NCBI RefSeq assembly: GCF_019649055.1
Contig: NW_026570359.1
Location: 124,001 to 188,000, forward strand
DNA length: 64,000 bases
Direction: 5' to 3'
Source of the DNA: Paramacrobiotus metropolitanus
Taxonomy: Eukaryota > Tardigrada > Eutardigrada > Parachela > Macrobiotidae
Notes under the pieces: generated by a model
Seen by the model: the letters and a program-made list of their open reading frames with translations, nothing else
Told to the model about the DNA's origin: nothing
The model's database searches: none
Part shown: positions 12,114 to 24,900 of the stretch, piece by piece
Layout of the letters: each line of letters opens with the position of its first letter
How positions within the stretch are numbered: position 1 is the first letter of the stretch
Program-made: the position numbers and the translations under genes

Positions 12114-13156
12114 GAGAATGAAAATGGCAGTCCGCAATAAATACTTGTATCGTCTGTACACTCTGAAGGGACCAATCGTTTTGTCCAGCTTAATTCGTTC
12201 GTATGATTTAATTATGGGCATGCCACTAAGAGTTCTGCCTTTTTTGCGGTACGCCGGAGATTGACCGTTATTGGCATACAGTGCGGTGGCGTTCTTTTGG
12301 AGCTCAGCTTTACGACCCTAGGCGGCCTGGTGTACATTAATAATTTCTTTCCGAGTTATTGCTCTTTGGTACTGGAAAGCTCACAAACTCAGCACGCAGC
12401 AAGCACAAATACTGTGCACGCAAACTCAGCTTTAATTTACGTAAACAGGCACTAACAATCGATTTGATGTTTCGTTAGTTACTTAATGTTTTTGGCAGCG
12501 GAATGTGGGGCCGCTGCAGGTCGTTTGCCTGACTGCTAGTAGGACTGAACGTCCTCATAGCGGACACTGAAAAGAACTGCCGTTTATATCATAATGATAC
12601 AGAAGCATAGTCTATTACGCAGTACAAGCCCGGCAATTTATTTCTGGCGTAAAGGTTTAGCGAGAAATACGTGTAGACGTTAATAGTTTAGTTATCTGGC
12701 GCCATTTGAGAGATTCCAAGCAAACTCCCCATAACCTCTAAAGTTTTTACTTCGCTCCAATTATATTAATTCTAATGGCTGCTTATTTTAAGGTCAACGT
12801 TACGCTGCATTTCAACAAAAAATTCGTGTCAGTGTGGCAGTGGAGAGAGTGTCAGGAGCTTTGAAAATTGATTTATTAACAGTATTTCGCGCCTCCTCGA
12901 TCCAGCATTTTGCGCTGACCATTGCGATTTACACGCGTGTCGATGCTCGTCGAGTTGGCACTGAGCGTCAGTTCGGCACCTTTAGACTGAATACGCTAAC
13001 ATATTGTCGTAATAACGAGCGCGCGATTAATATTCAAATCATCGGGCTTATTGAAAACAATATTATTGAGATTTACCGGTATATGTGTACAGCAGTATTG
13101 GAATATTAAAAAATGTACAAGTACATGCTCAGCCTTAGCGCAAGTATCCCTCCCCA
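12114..13156. other. Intergenic region downstream of Kelch C
   Basis: No gene seen. About 12500-13110 is related to the downstream flanks of Kelch A (about 5580-6080) and Kelch E (about 39440-39690). Shared phrases concern a TTGCGCTGACCATT-like motif and a GAGCGCGCGATTAA-like motif. This fits duplication of whole gene-plus-flank blocks. Confidence 0.5.
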
Positions 13157-16100
13157 GGCCAAGGTCAAAAGAGGAAGGAATAAATAAAGGAAGGAATGTT
13201 TTTCGGTCAAAAAGAGGAAGGAATAATTAAAGGAAGGAATGTTTTTTTGGTGAAAACAGGAAAAAATGTCGATGGTCAAAAAGGAAGGAAATTTTTTGTG
13301 TGGTGAAAAACTCTAACGTAAGTCATAGTAAGCAGAAATGGCACAACGGTTTTTGAAAATCTTCTGGGATAGCGAAGAACACGGAATGCAGAATTGCAGG
13401 CTGCCTCTTTCAGAAATACTACTGTAAATTCTGTTTCTAATTTCTAAAAAATCGCCGGTACTGGTACTGCAGAACGGTTTTCGAAAGTATGATTGTATTC
13501 TCGTATAAGCACATTTGAGCGCCGCGTTTTACAGTGTAAAAATTTGTATTAAGAGGTGTTGTACATCCAGACTCCATAGATTACAATAGTAATTAACAAT
13601 AATACAATAGTAGTTAACCATGTCACTAATTAGTAAAGTAATGATTACAATACAGTACTCCTATAATAATTAGTAATAATTCTAGCATCATACTACTGAC
13701 CAGGGAACATTTCGCGGCTATAATTCAGAAAAATCTCGATTTTTGCAGAATGGTAGAAAAAAATATGTAGGATGCATAAAAAATTTATTTTGGGTGCAAT
13801 GGCCAAAGGGCTTGGCCAAAACAAAATTTAAAAGTTAATTCTACACTGTGCTGTAGACTGGACAATGCACCGCATCATACGTTATACCGCTATCGAATAA
13901 TTTTTACGAGGACATATAAAGGAGCAGATATCGACCCATTTCCTAAAAAAAGTCAGTGTAAACTGGCTGTACCATCTCCAGAAGCGGTGAACAATGATTA
14001 CTCACCATAAGCTAGTAGATACCGGGTGGCCGAACAAAAGATACCGAGCACAGATACGGTAAAAGTCAAACTAACCTCGTACAGATTGTTCGATAGCGGT
14101 ATACGTACGATGCGGTGCGTTGCCCTTAGGCTACAGCAGAGTGTAGAATTAACTTTCAAATTTTGTTTTGGCCACGCCCATTGGCCATGGTACCCAAAAT
14201 AAATTTTTTATGCATCCTACATATTTTTTCTACTTTTCTGAAAAAACGAGATTTTTCTGAATTTATAGCCGCGAAATGTTCCCTGGTGAGTATTATTAGT
14301 ATTATTCTAGTATTATTCCTCTGTAGTATTAGCTAACTACTATATTATTTTGTTGATTAAATCCTTATCATGAGTACTTCCACGCAATCTAGTTAAAATA
14401 ATTGCTACAATAATTATTATGATTGCTCATTAACAAGGTGGTCGTAGCGTTTTGTAGCAGTTGCATGAGAATGAGGTTTATGACCAAGTGAACTTTTTGT
14501 TTCTGCTACCATGCATAATGCGTCACAAGATTGCTTTAAAAATGACTGCTAGTTACCTAATATAATTAATTAATTAGTATCAATATTTAGCTAATTAACT
14601 GGCGAACGGTGTGTTTAATAAATTAAAATTAGCTGTCAGCTTAGTAAATACTCTTACGATGGACTGAACTGGGACCGGTAACTTTTCACTGGGACTGCAC
14701 TTTAAAGTTTAAAGATTAAACGGTAAAGAGCAGTAACCTTTGGCGCTTTCCGATTAGTCCGCTCGATGCAAATAATTATAATGATGTCTTCCTTGATAAT
14801 TGATACGGCCATTTCCTATTCACAATAGTTCGGCTCATGCTGAAACGTGTAAAAATCATTAAAAGATAAACTCATGTACAGACTGTATCTGTGAAGCAAG
14901 CAGAAAAAAACTGAACTTTCAACTTCGTGAGATACCAAATCCATACATAGTTGCACGCCATTGATGCATCGCATATTTGCATCGAGCGGGCTATTCGGGA
15001 AGCACCAAAGCGTACTATAGTACTGACTACTGACCCTTACGGTTTAACGTGCAGTCTGTACATTATTAACGTGAAAAGTGCTGGTCACAGTTCAGTACCT
15101 CATACGAGTATTTACCAAGCTCATAACGAGTATCTGTATTTACAAGTATTTGTCAAGCTCACATTTCAGTTTAATAGATTAGCCGTTCGTCAGTTAATCA
15201 GCCAAACGTTGGAACTAATTAATTAATTAATTAACAAGTAATTTACTTTTACGCCAACAGTATCATGTGACGGATGATAGTAGAAACTTCACCTGGTCAG
15301 AAACCTTATGCACTTGTAACTGCTAGCTACAAGACGCTGCGACAATTTTGTTAATTTTGTTTGTTTGTTTACTCAGCAGTCTCAGTCTCAGTCTCAGCTT
15401 AACGCCTACAACGATCAGGAATATCCTGCATAAGGTAGCATCTGTATACTACCGTTAAAGAATGTGCTGCCGCAGCGACAGCTCAGAAAACACAAACAAA
15501 AGAAAACCATTATGAAATATGCGGTAATAAGTGTCAGAGCAAGCATTTAAGATCTTTATGAATAAAATGAGCAATCGTAATTATAGTAATTACCTTAATT
15601 AGCTTGCGTGGAAGTGCGCAAGTTAAGCAGTTAGTCAATAAAATAATATGATAGTTAGCTAATAATTAATGGAATAATAGTACTGTAGAATTATTAATTA
15701 ATAATATAACAGTGCATTAATATAATTATTACTGTGCTCGTACTAATAAGTGACATTGATAAGTAATATTATATTGTTGTTAATTATATTGTAATTTACG
15801 GAACCTGGATGTGTACTTCATACAAACTATTTCACTGTAAAGCGCGGCGCTGAAATGAGCTTATACGGGAATACATATTTGGAAAAACCATTATGTATTC
15901 GCAGTACCAGCGACTTTCAGAAGCAAATTTACTATAATCATAGTGTTTCAGAAAAATCCATTAAACCGACAGTCTGCATATTGTGTTCTTTCGCTATCTC
16001 AGAAAAGTTTTTCAAAAACCATTGTGCCATTTCTGCTTCCTATGAACCACGTTTGCGTTTTTAACCACACAAAATTTCCTTCCTTTTTTGACCATCGAAA

Positions 16101-16254
16101 TTTCCTCCCTCTATTTGACTACAAAAGTTCCTTTCTTTAAAAATTCCTTCCTCTTTTTGACCTCAAAGATTTCCTTCCTTTAGAAATTCCTTCCTCTTTT
16201 TGACCAAAAAAATTTCCTTCCCTTATTTATTCCTCCCTCTTTTTGACCTTGGCC
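13157..16254. mobile_element. Non-autonomous DNA element with about 430-bp inverted repeats (GGCCAAGG family, element 1)
   Basis: The left end begins GGCCAAGGTCAAAAGAGG and the right end is its reverse complement (CCTCTTTTTGACCTTGGCC). Inverted similarity continues inward to about 13560 on the left and 15826 on the right, including the shared inner phrases GCAGAAATGGCACAA and GAGCGCCGCG. The outer 200 bp of each arm is itself a degenerate tandem array of GGTCAAAAAGAGGAAGGAAT units of about 40-50 bp. Flanks CCTCCCCA (13149-13156) and GATCCCCA (16255-16262) match at 6 of 8 positions and may be a decayed target duplication. The uninterrupted paralogous flank near 6105 (upstream of Kelch B) supports insertion here. 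No transposase was found. The AT-rich interior holds a nested foldback element. The superfamily is unassigned: long arms fit MULE-like elements, 8-bp flanks would fit hAT. Confidence 0.75.
13700..14286. mobile_element. Foldback (long inverted repeat) element nested in element 1
   Basis: Two arms of about 215 bp, 13700-13920 and 14075-14286, are near-perfect reverse complements. They start CCAGGGAACATTTCGCGG and end CCGCGAAATGTTCCCTGG. The spacer is about 150 bp and no coding frame is present. No clear target duplication was found beyond a possible TGA. It looks like a MITE or foldback element that landed in the larger element. Confidence 0.7.
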
Positions 16255-16639
16255 GATCCCCACGCCACAGCACAGTTATTAAGCTTTAGCCGCTCTCAGA
16301 CTGATATTGATTCACAGGGTCCCTGTTTTGCATGTGAAGATTTAGCTTGTTAAAATTTTTATGCGAGTACAAAGTTTTATGCGAGTACTCAGAGTCTGTA
16401 CCTCTATCCACATTTATAGCGAATCAGCCGAATTTGTTAATCTCGTTCTATATATGCCATTTTTCCCAATCTACAAGGAAATCATATAAGAAACACGATT
16501 TGTTCACGTTGAATCCTGCAAAAACACCGAATCATCATCTGCCGAAGAACGTAGGGACACCAATGTGCCCAACAGCCCAAGTGCAATTGCGTTCTGTTTT
16601 CCTCCGACGTGAACACTTACCAACTGAGCGCGTTTAATC

Positions 16640-17165
16640 ACCAGATTTTTCAGTACATGTTACTCCAGTAAAATCTCTTTGGACAATGGATACCAACAAT
16701 GTCCTGTTACTGCTGATCGCTGGAAACTGCATTATTCCTCGATGTGCCGAGATCGTCAGCGCGTGCACAGAATTTTCAGAGGGCAACATATGCAACGCAA
16801 ACAAGAACCCTGTCTGGGGTGGTACGGGCAACTTGCCCGTACACACATGACGGAATTCCTGTTCTGCAGCGATGTAATTAATATCTGCCATTAATTTTTT
16901 GTGAAAAGTTTTTCCACGGTGTAAAGGTGATGATTTTCTAGAGATTAGCGAATCTGAAGTTACAGTAGTAAGTATAGTACGAGCATTTGCTTCAAGGCAC
17001 AAGAGTGTAGTACTTTTTTGTTAGACGAATATTAATTTTGCAGATTGCTAGGTGCTGGTTGCGCTGGACAATTTGCACGTGAAGAGCGAGGAAGCGGCGC
17101 TTGGCGTTGTTCGCTGGTTGAACAGAGATCCAAATAGGCGACTGCGTCACATCGACGAAATTGGA
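16640..17165 (+). pseudogene. Degraded Kelch gene fragment (Kelch D), BTB-end/BACK exons only
   Basis: About 16650-16975 matches exon 2 of Kelch B (SLD, NNVLLLL, RDRQRV-type shadow phrases and the TCTAGAGATTAGCGAATC end). About 17043-17165 matches the start of exon 3 (LDNLHVKSEE, RWLN). The intron between them is also related to intron 2 of Kelch B, so this is a DNA-level duplicate, not a retrocopy. The frame is broken by multiple small insertions and deletions, an in-frame TAA follows ICH near 16892, and the propeller and BTB exon 1 are missing. Upstream DNA from 16262 matches the Kelch B flank at 6105-6310. Confidence 0.75.
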
Positions 17166-18273
17166 TCCTACGGTCAAGAAACGGATCCTTTTCCTCATCA
17201 TGGGATCCATTTCTCGGACACGGACGACTGTTTTACCAACAAACGACTCTGTTGCTGGCCACCACAAAGCAAATCAGAATATTACGATTAGTCCATTGGC
17301 GTTTTAGTCGGTTACAGCTGTGCCGTTCAGTTATACGAATCAGGGTCTGAACGCGCGATATCGATCGCATCATTCCCAGGAAAACTCACCAGCTTTAGGT
17401 AATTAGCAGAACTTCCCCGGCGGGTATTTGAGTCATATATTCACAACGGCCTTAGAGCAATTTTGGCCAAATGGGAGAGGAATGGACGAAATGAAATTCC
17501 GAAAAGATAACATAGACCGCTGCACAGGAAACAACTTCGTGTGAGCGAAGCAGTTTTGCACATAAGTAATGGAAAGACTGTTTTACCAACAAACGAAGCT
17601 TCCCCGTTTTTGTAATTGTAAAATAACAGTTTTTCAATAATAGTACAACTTTCGAATAGACCGCGGTATCAACGCTTTACCGGCGCTTACGGAGATGGAC
17701 AATTCAAATGGAAATGCAATTTAAATTCAATTCTGACACAAAGCAAATGCACTTTACCTGATATTTGCAAAACCATCATTGACATTTTTATTTTATATTA
17801 TATTATTCAAGACTTTCAAGTTAAGCTTGAAATCGTAAACAAATGCCGCGAACCGGGTCTCTGTTCAGATCATCTTCTTGGTTGTATTACCTTACTAATA
17901 AAAACATATCCAGATAGGCTACAAATCGCTTTGGCACCTGGTTTCGAACTTACAAAATCCCCCTAGTTTTACGAAAACCTGTTACCAGTGACCAGTGTAG
18001 TCTATGAGTTGGATTTCATGAGTGGAAATGAAACTAAGTTATTACATTTAACAACGATCACTATTTCCTTGCTCTGTTGAGAAATCAAGAACCAGTGGGT
18101 GATCAACTGGTGGAAACATACATGCAGACTGCACTCGATTACTCTGCAGTGACTGCAGAGTAATCGAAATATGAAAACAATCAAGGTACAAAATTACCGG
18201 AACAAGTAGCATACAGAGTACTTTCCGTTGGCCATATTCCCGATGAATAGAAAAGCGAAAAAAGAACAGTTTT
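17166..18273. other. Intergenic region, no gene seen
   Basis: A 20-bp phrase (GACTGTTTTACCAACAAACG) occurs twice, near 17226 and 17575. From about 18100 the sequence is related to 49130-49260, marking the start of the recognisable F-box/GPCR/GTPase duplicated block. A perfect 33-bp palindrome lies at 18135-18167. Confidence 0.5.
18135..18167. repeat. Perfect 16-bp-arm palindrome, absent from the paralogous copy
   Basis: TCGATTACTCTGCAGT and its reverse complement are separated by a single G. The homologous position in the second duplicated block (about 49165-49180) has only one arm-like phrase (GATTAATCGAAAT), so the palindrome arose or was lost after duplication. Confidence 0.75.
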
Positions 18274-21268
18274 TTATCGCCAAGATACGGATAACAATGG
18301 TTCATTGCTCGGCATCATCGAACGGCATAGTTGTGCGATGTCGTCCTGGGCGGATTCTGGACCCCAGTTCTGCATGAAGCGCCATAAGGCGGACAGGCAG
18401 AAGCGGTTCAATTGGTCCACGCTCACACCGGCCACACTGTCCAGTGTCCACGCGTGATTTCGGTAGCACGCTGAAGGACGCGGATCACCGGCTTGATAAT
18501 CCCGTAGAATCTGCCAAACAATGCTCAGCAGTTTACACACATACCGGTATAACCAGCGCACTGCTGCGCTGCACTTGTCACTACCGGGTGACCCGGCATT
18601 CCGCCGGCGAAAATCCGTCAACCATCACGTCAACCATCACTTCGAACAGACACGATGTCAACCCGTCATGACGTCGAACTAGCGTTCAGCTAAACAAACT
18701 CGGTTTTCTAAGGCTTTCTTCGGTTTTCTTAGATTTTATAATTTTCTTAGGTTTCTTTAGCTTTCTTAATTTTGTTAGTTTCTTAGGTTTTCTTGAATTT
18801 CTTAACTTTCTTAGGTTTTTTTAGCCGTCGCCCTCCGAGGCGCCGGTCGACGCAGTGCAGTCGACGTTGTGTCGATCGACGAAGTGTTAGTCGACGAAAT
18901 GGCGGTCAGCCGCAGTACAGTGTTTACGGTTAAATTCGGCGCGGTACATAGGCACCAGGTTTACTTATACCAACCATATTGCGATTGGATATAAACGGCA
19001 GTTAATAGTGATTGTTGAGTTAGCCTTTGCCATCCGTTTGTATCGATGGCAGTGGCTGTACTGTCGCCTGTACATGACAATACTGCTGCACTGTACCTCC
19101 ATCACTTTCCTGGCTTTCCTTTCACTGTCGATCCGCGTGGCAAATGCCTGGGCCATGCAGTGCACATCCAACGGCAGTCCCTCGCAGTGCAGATGCTGCT
19201 CCAGCAACTTGACCACGTCCATCGCGTCGACCTGGCCCGCCATGACAACGACGGCGGGAATGCGGAACTCGATCAACGGCTGGCCTCTCTTGTTCAACAC
19301 TTCCAAGGCAAACTTATCCAGAATCAAACGCTGGTAACCGGACGCCAGCTTGTCCAGCATCGTGGTCACGTCGGTGCACAGCGCGCTCAGTGTCCACGGA
19401 TTGCCGATGCTGGCCTCCATGAGTTCGATGGAGCGCCGCGACAGGATTAAAAGGTCCAGCCGGATGCCGGCGACGCCGAGAAAGATATTCAACAGGTTCA
19501 CCGCTTCCTCGGTCTCCCGCATCGTCCAGTGGGTGCACACATGCGCGCCGGTATCCCGGATGCAGACGGTGCGAATGGCGGGGGTGATATGTTTGATGAG
19601 GCAGCCGTACATGCCGTAGTTACCGCCCCACTGCGGCGTGAACGATAGATAGGCGGGTTCCTGCTGCCGCACGACACGCACCACCCGACACAGCTCCGGC
19701 GACATCGATAGGCGGTCCCACAGGTGACAGATGCGGCGGCAGCGCACACGGTCGACGGTGTCCAGAGACTGGAAGATTTCCGTCAGCACGGGCAACGGCA
19801 ACGCCAAGCCGGGTCCCTCTACCGTCAGCGGTTGCAGCCGCTGCGGCTCCACAGATGATGCGTCGGTTTTCTCGGATAAGTGACGGTAATATGTATATGG
19901 ATAACTTGTTTTACCCTTTTCGAATTCATCCGCCTAGGGCAAAATCAATTAAAAACTATCGCTGAAATACCATCCCAAACAGTTACACGGAGAAGTTTGT
20001 GAATGATTTCGAGGACGATACACAAGCGTATAAGTATTCATAGAAGTGAACCGCTTGCCAATTGGTCCGCACTTCGAAAAGTTAATATTTTTTTATTAAT
20101 AAAAGCGATCATTTCTAAATTTTTGGTGGCGACTAGGAATTAGGATATCGAATCGCACCAGAGAGGAATTTTGTAATAATAAAAACGATTACTTCAAAAA
20201 TTTCGTTACGATTAGAAATTAGGATCTGTCGTGTACGTTGCTTTCCTAGCAACTACTGTTTTACTTCTTACTTCTTTCTGCTGTACTTTCTGTCATTCTA
20301 CCTGCTGCGCAGTTGCTGTACACATCATTAATTATGTAGTATTAATTAACTATTAAAGTATTACTTATACAATACTTCACAGGATCTATGGGTGATTAAT
20401 TTAGGAAAACGTATTCGTAAAGTGGGACAAAAAGGCGAAGTGTTTGAAAAACTGTTCACAGTTCATTCACCCTTGTTCATGGTTTGGAAGTTCTCCTTAA
20501 TGTTCTAAATTACGAGAATTACCACCCGAATGATGTTCATTATGCAAGATTTCACGATTTGGGAGTGTTCACAAACGAAAGTTTCTCAGATTGCCCTAAA
20601 GCGTATATGTAGTCACCAGTAGTAGTCACTAACATAAGACTTACCACATCTTCATCCTCCAAAAGCGCACCGCTTCTCTTTCGCACGTAGTACATCCTCC
20701 GACCAAGCACCTTGACAAATCGCAGGTGCAGCGCTCGTTCCACTGGTCCGAGCAGCACCGCCGAGGTGGACCGCGGCAGCGACCAGTAACCATGCGGTAC
20801 ACTGCACGTCTGCATGACGTAGTCCCCCGCAGCAACGAGCGCTCGCGGTACTGTGTCCCTCGGCGGATCGCGAACCTGTAGCCGCGGCAGCAGTTCGCGA
20901 CGACGCTTTCCGCCCATCACGCACTCCACCAACGCCATCTCGTGCAGCTGCTGGAACCGGGACAGCATCATGGTCCCCGGATACCATCTCCACGGTCGAC
21001 CGGGGAGGTCGCGCAGCACCTCCACGGGCTGCCGGCTGGCCTGCGCGCGCCGTGCTACCTAGGTTTGGAGCACAGCTAAAGACCGTCCCGTATTCCACCA
21101 GTATCGCCCGCTGCGTCGGACATCCGAAGTTGACGATCAGACGCGGCGGAGTGCTGCCGTTGTTGTCTTCCAGACTGATGACATGGGCGTCTGTAGGACG
21201 CCGTCAATCTCCACATCCACGGCGTTCTAGTTGTACAGAAAGTGTTCAGGACTGGAATACAGGTACAT
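18274..21268 (-). pseudogene. F-box protein gene, copy 1: first exon broken, F-box exon intact
   Basis: Exons on the minus strand: exon 1 21268-20645, exon 2 19933-19097 (279 codons, open) and an exon 3 remnant 18528-18274. Exon 2 holds the F-box (LPLPVLTEIFQSLDTVDR, then CRRICHLWDRL). F-box proteins recruit substrates to SCF ubiquitin ligases. The rest has no recognised repeat domain. In exon 1 the ATG context is kept, but a TAG replaces the Trp codon that copy 2 has at codon 14, and small indels follow within the next 60 nt. Downstream the frame is open and near-identical to copy 2. In exon 3 the AG acceptor seen in copy 2 is absent (ACTGCTGAGC instead of GAAGCTGAGC). It is likely a pseudogene, though a shorter product from an internal ATG cannot be excluded. 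Confidence 0.72.
18705..18825. repeat. Degenerate TTTTCTTAGG tandem tract in the F-box intron
   Basis: A pyrimidine-rich run of about 10-15-bp units resembling TTTTCTTAGG occurs here. The paralogous position in copy 2 (about 50255-50300) is much shorter, so the tract varies in length. On the coding (minus) strand it is purine-rich, so it is not a polypyrimidine tract for splicing. Confidence 0.6.
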
Positions 21269-21968
21269 TTTTATCTGGCTGACTAGGAAACAGAAAATTA
21301 TTTGTGTGCTGTGACAAGGGGTTGAAAGACTGTTCCGTAAGTACTTTTCTCCAACAACGTCAAGAAAGAGAAACGTTACATATTTGTAAAATGAGCCACA
21401 GCGCCAAATCGGAAAGCATCGTTTGCTGATTGCTCATACTTTAATCACGCATCGTGATCGTAAGCCAACGACAGAAAGCCGCTCTGTAACCATGGACTGT
21501 GCGCCATGACTTACGTCTCAGCTTCGACTTTCATTAATTTGAGTTGCGTCAGGCGGAAACTCGTGGGCCCGTGGCCTCCTTTTCATAACTGCCTACGTAA
21601 CTGCTATTTCTCGAAGTGGTCACTTACTTTATCGTTTAACCTTATGCCAGTCTTTGCACCCACAATCCGTTTTCCAAAAATTTGTTTGCTGAATGACATT
21701 TTTGTAACCCGTTCCAAGCATTAATTTGAATAATCTTTGTGACTCTTGTCTTGCACAATACATTTAATTTTAATTCGATACGATAATCGTCAACAAATGT
21801 CAATCGAAATATGGGAAAGTAGAATATAATGCAAAACTGTGTTGATGACACTTTACTCTGATCTGCTATAGTAACAATATGCAAATCAGCGAGCACCACT
21901 CAACAAAAACAAATCTAATGAAGAATTTCTCCCAGTTGACATGAGAAGGGACTGTGCACAGTAGGCAC
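21269..21968. other. Intergenic 5' flank of F-box copy 1, up to the hAT insertion
   Basis: No gene. About 21300-21655 matches 52800-53145 (flank of F-box copy 2). About 21700-21855 matches 57118-57260, which in copy 2 lies on the other side of the LTR element. This shows that the LTR element inserted after the duplication. The hAT target site duplication GTAGGCAC lies at 21961-21968. Confidence 0.6.
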
Positions 21969-24900
21969 CAGACTTGGCCCATTTCTCAATTTCTCACCTT
22001 CACCTCACCTCCATCTGCCTTTTATTTTCCCCACCTCAGCCCACCTCCAGCCGCGCAAAATCTCATCCCGGCTCACCTAACGTACCCCATTTTCACCCCC
22101 ACTTTTCATTTTTTTAAAAACTTTTAAAAGTGCTCGATTTGAGTGCTAAATGCAGAATTTTACTTAAATGCGGATGACCTATTGTGCATTTGACCTAACA
22201 AAGAAGTGTATCTTACATCTACGCTGTATCTGCAGACATTTTATTACCGGCTACCGAGAAATCTCATCACTGGTTCGCTTATCACCACGCTGCTTTAGAT
22301 CACGATTCAGACTGCAAAACAATAGTGTTTCGAAATTGTAATCCGTCGTACGAAGTCTACGTTCAGAAAGCAAGTATCCGGCGACACTAAAAATCCGCTC
22401 CACTCCTGCTGTCGTTGCGGGAGCGCACAGTATTTGTTGAGCAATCCGGGATAAACGTTTGTATTTATCAGCTTTAGATTTCCAGTAGACAAGAGGATTC
22501 ACTTCGACGCCGAAAGACTGATCGATTTCGCACATATACATCTCATACTCTGCAATCACGCTGAGGACTTGACCGGCAGAAGTTTGTAAAGTTGCAGATA
22601 ATTTCGGCTTTTTCAAAACGGAGAACAGGTTTGACGATGTTGACGGCAGTGGCACAGGCTCTTCCACAGGCGAAATATTCAAGTTCACTCGCTCCATCAT
22701 GCCAATCACTACCGCTTTCATCTCGGTCGCCGTTAACGTCCCAAACCCACAATCGCACAGTTCAGCTTTATAATTCGGATCCAGGAATAATGCCGCAATA
22801 TAAACACTGTCACTTTCAGTATTACAGAATCGAGTATTAACTTCGGTGAGTAGATCGCGAGCATACAACTTCAGCAGGCTAGCCGGATTATCAGCATATG
22901 TCTGAAAGTAAATTAGATAAAAATTAAAATAGTTAGAGCGTATTCCATGAAATAAAAATACACTGTTTTTATAATAGTAGTACTAATACATGAAGTTACA
23001 CAGTGTACGAACTACGAACAGTATTTATGATTTACGTCATGTATTATTTAACCATTGTGAATTACCTGAAGATTTCTGCGCAGAAGGTAAACGGCCGGAA
23101 TAACTTGACATACGGTGGGATAACTCGCGCTCTGCAGTTTAAGAAACAACTGCTCAAATGTGCTCGTCACGTTGATAAAATCTTGCAGAATTCGCACATC
23201 TTCAGTAGTGAGTCGGTGCTTTTCTTTAAATATCAGTCCATCTTTTTCCCAGTTGTACTTCACTGCAACCTGAACCATCTTGTAGTTAGTGTTCCACCGG
23301 GTAACGCAGCGGCTGGTGAATTCACGTCCAAAGACTTTCACAATCTGCTCCGTTTGCTGCGGAGACTTCTTCGCGGAACTAACGATCTTTGCGAGTTTCT
23401 CAATTACGGCGTTCAACTTTCCACAATTTTTTACTGGGTTTTTCAAACACAGCTGCATGGTATGGGCGACACATCGCAACTGCAAATAATTAAAATATCC
23501 CTGTTACGCAATACACAGTACAGCGACAAACTACAAAGTAATAAGTATTAACTATTAACTACTACTTAACTACTACATCTTAGTATTAACTATTAAGTAT
23601 CAAGTTCCCCTTCTCGGTAACGTATTAAAACTGCTATTTATTTGATAGTTTTTACACAGCAAAATTTCGCTGTACATCAGCGTTTCAGTTTCAGCAGATA
23701 CGTTCCGTTTTAGCATTAACTAAACACTCGTACGCTTCTATTTAATTACGATTCCGTTTCCTCTAATTTACACTGGTTTCTGTACCTGAATCGATCTACC
23801 GTTGATAACACACTCTTGCTCTAGCAGACCGCATACATCCTTCGCTAAAGTGGAATCCGAATCCAAATCCTCGGGACTAAGGTAGTCGATATCGTGCTCC
23901 TCATTGCCTACTGCTTCAATGGGACCATCGTCCGTATTATTCTCATCACAGAACCCTTCCATAAAACCAGGCATCCAGTCTTCAAAAGCTTTTACAACGT
24001 TGCCACCATTATCAGTGCCCACGTAAATCACTTTTTTTCGAATATTAAATTTCTCCAGTATTTCAATCACCAGTTTGAAAATTTCCTCCGCTCCGTGTTT
24101 TCCTTCAAAGCGCGTGCACGCAAGTAAATGATTCCGCAAGTTCCACGACGAGTCAATAAAATGAACAGTCACGCCCAGGTAGCCGCGCTGTTTCTTGCTA
24201 CTCCAGATATCGCAGTTGATGGCCACAAAATCGACGAACTCTAGCTCTTTCTTCAGCAGATCCACGTATACGCGATCGTATTCCGGTATCATATGGCGAG
24301 CAATGTATTTTCGTGTTGGCCACTATAAAATAAATGAAACTTCATTAGAAACTACAAGTCACCAATACACAATTATTGTTGCGCATTACAGCACGTAAAG
24401 CAGTAGAACAACAATATCCCCAGCCGTTTACATCTCGTATTGTAATTATACCTATTACTCACATGTAGTCGTTCGTCGAAATTCTTCACCAGCCTGTCCC
24501 AGCACGGATTTGTAATGGCGTTCACAGAAATCAGGGTAGAAAAAGGCAGTCCGCCACACATTCTCGTTTAGAAGTCGTTGCTGGCGGTGGTCGTTACTGT
24601 ACGGCGTGACTTTCTTTTCTACGCACTTGAGACTGTCGATCTTTGGTTGCGCTAAGTCAGACGTGGATTTCCCATGAGCAGTTATAAAATCTTCTACAAC
24701 CTAAAGCAAAAAGTATAAGATATTCCACTAGTTTACGGGCATTTCGTTTGCTGTACCAAAGTGTTTAACTTTCTTGCGATATTAATGCAGAAAGTTATGA
24801 CAGAACGTCATGTAAAGCACAGTACTCGTACAAAAATTACGCACGTTACGAAATTTTTATGGAAAGATTGAAAAATGACATCTAAAACGGTTTACTTACT

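Noticed and set aside
19046-19450. 134-codon frame antisense to the F-box exon, repeated at 50587-50982
   Set aside because: It is a shadow of the real minus-strand exon. Its conservation follows from near-identity of the two copies.
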